Assembly (NCBI RefSeq): GCF_963677945.1
Contig: NZ_OY782578.1
Location: forward strand, 1,116,001 to 1,180,000
DNA length: 64,000 nucleotides
Direction: 5' to 3'
DNA from: an uncultured Bacteroides sp.
GTDB taxonomy: Bacteria > Bacteroidota > Bacteroidia > Bacteroidales > Bacteroidaceae
Shown here: piece by piece, positions 57,872 to 64,000 of the stretch
How the letters are laid out: the number at the start of each line of letters is the position of its first letter
Position numbering within the stretch: position 1 is the stretch's first letter
Notes under the pieces: model-generated
Told to the model about the DNA's origin: nothing
What the model saw: only the letters and a program-made list of their open reading frames with translations
Database searches by the model: none
Program-made: the position numbers and the translations under genes

Positions 57872-60052
57872 ATGGCAGAGAAGAATTATTTAACGGAACA
57901 TCTAAAAGCGTACTTTGGATTCGATAAATTCAAAGGCAATCAAGAGGCGATTATTAGAAATGTATTGGCCGGCAATGATACGTTTGTACTTATGCCCACA
58001 GGTGGAGGTAAGTCGCTTTGTTATCAGTTACCTTCTTTAGTAATGGAAGGAACGGCTGTCGTTATATCTCCTTTAATTGCCTTGATGAAAAACCAGGTTG
58101 ATGCCATGCGTAACTTTAGTGAAGAAGATGGGATAGCCCATTTTATCAATTCTTCATTGAACAAAGCTGCCATCGATCAGGTTAAATCTGATATTCTTTC
58201 CGGGAAGACGAAGTTGCTTTATGTGGCTCCGGAATCTTTAACGAAAGAAGAAAACGTAGAGTTCCTTAAAAATATTAAGATCTCTTTTTATGCTGTTGAC
58301 GAAGCTCATTGTATTTCAGAGTGGGGGCACGATTTTCGTCCTGAATATAGACGGATTCGTCCTATCATTAATGAAATAGGTAAAGCTCCTCTTATTGCTT
58401 TAACGGCAACGGCAACTCCGAAGGTTCAGCATGATATTCAGAAAAATTTAGGGATGATTGATGCACAAGTCTATAAGTCTTCATTTAATCGCCCCAATCT
58501 TTACTATGAGGTACGTCCTAAAACAAATAGTATAGATAAAGAAATTATAAAGTTTATTAAAGCAAATTCTGGAAAATCGGGGATTATTTATTGCTTAAGT
58601 AGAAAGAAAGTTGAGGAACTGGCTGAAATATTGCAGGCAAATGGAATTAATGCGCGTGCATATCATGCCGGTATGGATTCGTCAACAAGAACCGAGAATC
58701 AAGATGATTTCTTAATGGAAAAAATTGACGTGATAGTTGCGACTATTGCGTTTGGTATGGGAATTGATAAACCTGATGTTCGTTTTGTTATTCATTACGA
58801 TATCCCCAAAAGTCTGGAAGGCTACTATCAGGAAACTGGTCGTGCAGGACGTGACGGCGGAGAAGGTCAGTGTATTACTTTCTATACCAATAAAGACTTG
58901 CAGAAACTCGAAAAATTTATGCAAGGCAAACCTGTAGCAGAACAGGAAATAGGCAAGCAGCTTCTGCTAGAAACCGCTGCGTACGCCGAATCTTCCGTAT
59001 GCCGTAGAAAGTCTTTGTTACATTACTTTGGCGAAGAATATACGGAAGAAAATTGTGGTAATTGTGACAATTGTTTAAACCCTAAGAAACAAGTGGAAGC
59101 TCAGGATTCATTATGTGCGGTGATAGAAACTATCATGGCAGTAAAAGAAAACTTTAAAGCAGACTATATTATCGATGTATTACAAGGAAGAGAAACTTCC
59201 GAAGTGCAAGCTCATCTGCACGAAGACTTAGAGGTCTTTGGATCAGGAATGGGTGAAGAAGATAAAACATGGAATGCTGTTATTCGACAGGCTTTAATAG
59301 CTGGATATTTAAGTAAAGATGTCGAAAATTATGGACTATTAAAAGTAACGGATGCGGGACGCAAATTCCTGAAACATCCGAAATCATTTAAAATAACAGA
59401 GGATAATGACTTTGAAGAGGTAGAAGAAGAAACTCCTATGAGGGGAGGCGCTTCGTGTGCGGTAGACCCGGCTCTTTATTCAATGCTGAAGGATTTGAGG
59501 AAGAAGCTTTCCAAGAAACTGGATGTTCCGCCCTATGTTATTTTCCAAGATCCTTCACTGGAGGCTATGGCAACAATTTATCCGGTCACACTGGATGAGT
59601 TGCAAAACATCCCTGGTGTAGGTGCTGGAAAAGCAAAACGTTATGGACAGGAATTCTGTGTGTTGATAAAGAAACATTGTGATGAAAATGAGATTGATCG
59701 TCCCGAAGATTTGCGTGTTCGAACAGTTGCAAATAAGTCTAAACTGAAAGTCTCAATTATTCAGAGTATAGATAGAAAAGTAGCATTGGATGATATTGCC
59801 CTTTCAAAAGGGATTGAATTCTCAGATCTGCTTGATGAAATAGAAGCTATTGTATATTCAGGAACAAAACTGAATATAGATTACTTCCTTCATGAGATTA
59901 TGGATGAAGATCATTTACAAGATATTTATGACTACTTTAAAGAATCTGAAACCGATAAGATTGATGATGCTGTTGAAGAACTTGGAGGTGATTATTCCGA
60001 AGACGAAATCCGTCTGGTGAGAATTAAGTTCATTTCTGAAATGGCAAATTAG
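57872..60052 (+). CDS. recQ: ATP-dependent DNA helicase RecQ
   Basis: RecQ is a 3'-to-5' helicase that unwinds DNA structures at stalled forks and helps homologous recombination. The 726-residue product has Walker A PTGGGKSLCYQ, DEAH-box VDEAHCISEWGHDFRPEYRR, the RQC domain with zinc cysteines (CRRKSLLHYF and CGNCDNC), and an HRDC-like domain toward the C-terminus (LRKKLSKKLDVPPYVIFQD). The extra C-terminal part is longer than in E. coli RecQ. A hairpin follows the gene. Confidence 0.97.
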   Translation: MAEKNYLTEHLKAYFGFDKFKGNQEAIIRNVLAGNDTFVLMPTGGGKSLCYQLPSLVMEGTAVVISPLIALMKNQVDAMRNFSEEDGIAHFINSSLNKAAIDQVKSDILSGKTKLLYVAPESLTKEENVEFLKNIKISFYAVDEAHCISEWGHDFRPEYRRIRPIINEIGKAPLIALTATATPKVQHDIQKNLGMIDAQVYKSSFNRPNLYYEVRPKTNSIDKEIIKFIKANSGKSGIIYCLSRKKVEELAEILQANGINARAYHAGMDSSTRTENQDDFLMEKIDVIVATIAFGMGIDKPDVRFVIHYDIPKSLEGYYQETGRAGRDGGEGQCITFYTNKDLQKLEKFMQGKPVAEQEIGKQLLLETAAYAESSVCRRKSLLHYFGEEYTEENCGNCDNCLNPKKQVEAQDSLCAVIETIMAVKENFKADYIIDVLQGRETSEVQAHLHEDLEVFGSGMGEEDKTWNAVIRQALIAGYLSKDVENYGLLKVTDAGRKFLKHPKSFKITEDNDFEEVEEETPMRGGASCAVDPALYSMLKDLRKKLSKKLDVPPYVIFQDPSLEAMATIYPVTLDELQNIPGVGAGKAKRYGQEFCVLIKKHCDENEIDRPEDLRVRTVANKSKLKVSIIQSIDRKVALDDIALSKGIEFSDLLDEIEAIVYSGTKLNIDYFLHEIMDEDHLQDIYDYFKESETDKIDDAVEELGGDYSEDEIRLVRIKFISEMAN

Positions 60053-60070
60053 CAAAAAAGAATTTTCTTT

Positions 60071-60155
60071 TAAGGCGTAGGCTATACAAATTGTTATTAG
60101 ATTATAATTTCTAATTAATCTGATTAAGTTTGTATATTCTGCGCCTTATCTTTTT
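60071..60155 (+). terminator. Long-looped inverted repeat after recQ
   Basis: TAAGGCGTAG and CTGCGCCTTA pair (one G-U pair), with TATACAAA/TTTGTATA inside after a 2-base offset, around a loop of about 40 bases. T-runs follow. It ends the recQ transcript. Confidence 0.75.
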
Positions 60156-60208
60156 ATAATTATTCAAAAAAAATGGGATAATACTCTTACTGAAAAAAGA
60201 ATTCTTTG

Positions 60209-60216
60209 TATATTTG
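60209..60216 (+). promoter_or_regulatory. -7 promoter element for guaB
   Basis: TATATTTG fits the -7 consensus, about 30 bases before the guaB start. A matching TTTG upstream is not seen. Confidence 0.55.
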
Positions 60217-60226
60217 CACGCAATAA

Positions 60227-61720
<1,494 letters not shown>

Positions 61721-61745
61721 GCAGATAATAATCAGCATAAAGATA

Positions 61746-61788
61746 AAGGGGAATAACTTCAAACAGAGGTTGTTCCCCTTCTTTGTTT
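61746..61788 (+). terminator. Terminator after guaB
   Basis: AAGGGGAA and TTCCCCTT pair with further AAC/GTT inside, around a short loop, followed by CTTTGTTT. It lies 26 bases after the guaB stop. Confidence 0.88.
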
Positions 61789-62051
61789 AATCGAAGCCTG
61801 TGTTATTGCCCTATTAGGAAAAGAATGGTATCGTGGATTGTTTTCTTTTTTATTTAACCGTAGTCTTTTTAATGTTAGCCTTTTATTTTCTCACAGAAGA
61901 TTTCTGTTGTTTATTAAGTACTTATTTTCTCTCCTGACGATAAAAACAAATGAATTTCATAATAGAATATGCAATTTTTGCGTATTTTCGCCGTTGAATT
62001 ATTGATTGTTATGCCAATCTGATTTTATATGCATCTAATGAAACACCAATA
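61789..62051. other. Gene-free stretch before the isomerase gene
   Basis: No gene or repeat is seen in these 263 bases. TATTTTCG (61983-61990) is a one-base variant of the -7 element, about 60 bases before the gene, and is the best promoter candidate. Confidence 0.4.
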
Positions 62052-63974
62052 ATGAAAAAAGAGATTATTTTATTTGTAGGTTTAACTCTGTGTATTTGTA
62101 CTTTTTCTCAGCAAAAAGATCAAATTCTGATGAGGATAAACAACAAAGATATAACACGATCAGAATTCGAATACATTTATAACAAAAATAATTCAAACAA
62201 TGAATTGGACAAAAAGTCTTTAGATGAGTATGTCGATTTGTTTGTAAACTTCAAGTTGAAAGTTGCTGCAGCTGAGGGTGAAGGAGTAGATACAACAAGA
62301 GCTTTTCGTGATGAATTTCTTGGCTATCGTCAACAGTTGGCGAAATCTTATCTTACCGACGAATCAATTGATGAAGCAAATGCCAAAGTTATCTATGAGA
62401 GACTAAAGGAAAATGTAGAAACTGCGCATATATTAATTCGTTGCAAACCCGATGCAACTCCCGAAGATACTCTTGCAGCCTACCGCAAAGCTGAACGTGC
62501 ACGTCAGCGAGTCCTAAATGGAGAAGACTTTGAAAAAGTAGCTCGTGAGATTTCAGAAGATCCTTCTGTAAAGCAGAACGGAGGGAATTTGGGGTATTTT
62601 ACTGCATTGCAAATGGTTACTCCTTTTGAAGATGCTGCTTATTCATTAAGAAATGGAGAGATAAGTAAACCCGTCCGAACAGATTTTGGCTATCATATTA
62701 TTAAAACTACTAACCGTCGCCCTGATATGGGCAAAGTGTTGGTTGCACATATCTTTAAGTTCCTTCCGCAAAATGTAACGAAAGAGCAGGAGAAGAAGGT
62801 GATGGCACAGATTGATTCTATCTATGGCGCACTGCAACAAGGAGCAAATTTTGAAGAACTTGCTAACAAGTGCTCGGACGATAAATCTACTGCGAAGCGT
62901 GGTGGCGAACTGCCCTGGATTGGTTTCCGCCAAACCGTGAAGGAGTTTGAGAATACCGTCTTTTCATTAGGGAAAAATGAAATATCCAAGCCATTCCGTT
63001 CACCAAGTGGTATGCATATTGTGAAACTGATAGACCGCAAGGATATTGAGCCGTTTGAAGATAAGAAAGATGAAATTATTCGTCGCATGAACCGACAAGG
63101 TAGAGGCGGCAAAGGCGTTGAGGCTCTTGTTGAAAGACTAAAAAACGAATATCATTTCGCGTACAATGATAGTGGAGTAAATGCCATTAAGAACTTGATG
63201 AAAAATATTCAGGCGGGAAAAGATTCACTCACTTCCGCCAATGCAATGAAGCTTTCGGGAGATCTTTTTATCTTGAATGGTACAAACTACCCTGTGCAAG
63301 GTTTTATTAATTGGGCAAAGGGCCGACAAGGAAGTGCAGAAAAACTATTGAAAGAGTATACTCTTAATTCTATTTTGGATTACGAAGATAGTCGCCTGGA
63401 ACAAAAATATCCCGATTTTGGCCATTTAATGCAGGAGTACCGGGATGGAATTCTGTTGTTTGATGTAAGCAATCGCAGGGTTTGGGATAAAGCTTCCAAA
63501 GATGAGAGCGGTCTGGCTATTTTCTTTGAAGAAAACAAAGCAAACTATAAGTGGACTTCTCCTCGTTTCAAAGGAGTGATTGTGCACTGCGAAGATAAAA
63601 AAACAGCTAAGGCTGTAAAGAAGCTGACTAAAAAGAATCCGGAGGAAGATTGGGTTAACGTAATTCGTAAGTCTCTTAATAACGATTCGGTTTCGGTAGT
63701 TAAAGTTGAAAAAGGCCTTTTTGCTAAGGGAGATAACAAGTATGTTGATAAAGATAAGTTTAAGGGAGATAATGTTGAACCGCTTAAAGACTATCCTGTG
63801 ACAATTGTTATCGGTAAGATGTTGAAAAATGGCCCTGAAAGTTACAAAGATGTTCGCGGACCAGTAACTGCCGACTATCAAAATTACCTGGAAGCAGATT
63901 GGATTAAAGAATTAAAAGGAAAATATAAGGTTGAAATTAACCAACAGATTTTAAAAACAGTTAATAATCATTGA
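62052..63974 (+). CDS. Periplasmic parvulin-type peptidyl-prolyl isomerase (SurA-like)
   Basis: The 640-residue product has an N-terminal signal peptide (hydrophobic ILFVGLTLCICTFSQQ, cleaved around residue 19) and two PpiC rotamase domains at about residues 125-215 and 235-325, visible from HILIRCKPDATPEDT, then NGGNLGYFTALQMV, and in the second HIFKFLPQNVT and RGGELPWIGFRQTV. The C-terminal half has no domain I recognise. By analogy with SurA it should help outer-membrane proteins fold in the periplasm. The gene ends 26 bases before the window edge. Confidence 0.9.
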   Translation: MKKEIILFVGLTLCICTFSQQKDQILMRINNKDITRSEFEYIYNKNNSNNELDKKSLDEYVDLFVNFKLKVAAAEGEGVDTTRAFRDEFLGYRQQLAKSYLTDESIDEANAKVIYERLKENVETAHILIRCKPDATPEDTLAAYRKAERARQRVLNGEDFEKVAREISEDPSVKQNGGNLGYFTALQMVTPFEDAAYSLRNGEISKPVRTDFGYHIIKTTNRRPDMGKVLVAHIFKFLPQNVTKEQEKKVMAQIDSIYGALQQGANFEELANKCSDDKSTAKRGGELPWIGFRQTVKEFENTVFSLGKNEISKPFRSPSGMHIVKLIDRKDIEPFEDKKDEIIRRMNRQGRGGKGVEALVERLKNEYHFAYNDSGVNAIKNLMKNIQAGKDSLTSANAMKLSGDLFILNGTNYPVQGFINWAKGRQGSAEKLLKEYTLNSILDYEDSRLEQKYPDFGHLMQEYRDGILLFDVSNRRVWDKASKDESGLAIFFEENKANYKWTSPRFKGVIVHCEDKKTAKAVKKLTKKNPEEDWVNVIRKSLNNDSVSVVKVEKGLFAKGDNKYVDKDKFKGDNVEPLKDYPVTIVIGKMLKNGPESYKDVRGPVTADYQNYLEADWIKELKGKYKVEINQQILKTVNNH

Positions 63975-64000
63975 ACGGATTGATTATTACACTATCTTCG

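Noticed and set aside
63426-63881. Minus-strand open frame of 151 codons inside the isomerase gene
   Set aside because: It lies in another frame of a well-supported gene and has no promoter or start context.

Overview
The window comes from a member of the order Bacteroidales, most likely a Bacteroides-like Bacteroidaceae. The evidence is the AT-rich base composition, the 16S and 23S rRNA sequences, promoters of the Bacteroides type (-7 element TAnnTTTG, some with TTTG about 20 bases upstream), the near absence of Shine-Dalgarno sequences, and a single uninterrupted str/S10/spc/alpha ribosomal protein cluster with no tuf gene. I did not try to name a species.

Layout. 1-3830: a 22-bp-period TGTACA array, then a low-molecular-weight tyrosine phosphatase, PriA helicase and an outer-membrane beta-barrel protein, all on the minus strand. 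4406-22863: a DUF3467 gene followed by rpsL, rpsG, fusA, the S10, spc and alpha clusters (with secY, map, infA, rpmD and rpmJ) and rpoA-rplQ, all on the plus strand, ending in a strong terminator. 23400-29800: a membrane protein, a membrane-bound MutS-like ATPase, a glycine-zipper lipoprotein, a class I amidotransferase, a cyclodeaminase and O-acetylhomoserine sulfhydrylase (metY). 30016-36650: a TetR-TolC-adaptor-RND efflux operon with a small PII-like gene at its end. 36651-37279: a non-coding, highly repetitive stretch between two convergent genes. 37280-37942: a possible uracil-DNA-glycosylase-like protein. 38186-43728: a complete rRNA operon (16S, tRNA-Ile, tRNA-Ala, 23S, 5S) with two tandem promoters, rRNA-processing stems and a terminator. 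44026-49534: a histidine kinase, then yceD-like DUF177, rpmF, fabH, era and der. 49584-49781: a relic of an IS3-family transposase. 49822-53578: mlaFE-type ABC genes diverging from lptB, a CPBP protease and an RRM RNA-binding protein. 54208-63974: tig, clpP, clpX, recQ, guaB and a two-domain parvulin-type periplasmic isomerase.

How the genes work together. Most of the window is core machinery: ribosome, translation factors, protein export, RNA polymerase alpha, protein quality control (Tig, ClpXP), ribosome-associated GTPases (Era, Der) and envelope biogenesis (LptB, MlaEF, parvulin). The accessory content is small: the efflux operon, two IS relics and the repetitive intergenic arrays.

The most unusual signal is the 36.7-37.2 kb intergenic region. 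It is bounded by 19-bp inverted repeats (18 of 19 matching), carries about ten CTGCYAC-type heptamers pointing inward from both sides, and has in its middle four copies of GATGTAYAT at an exact 23-bp period. Because it lies between the 3' ends of two convergent genes, it is not an ordinary promoter. A similar four-copy array with an exact 22-bp period (TGTACA) lies at the left edge of the window.
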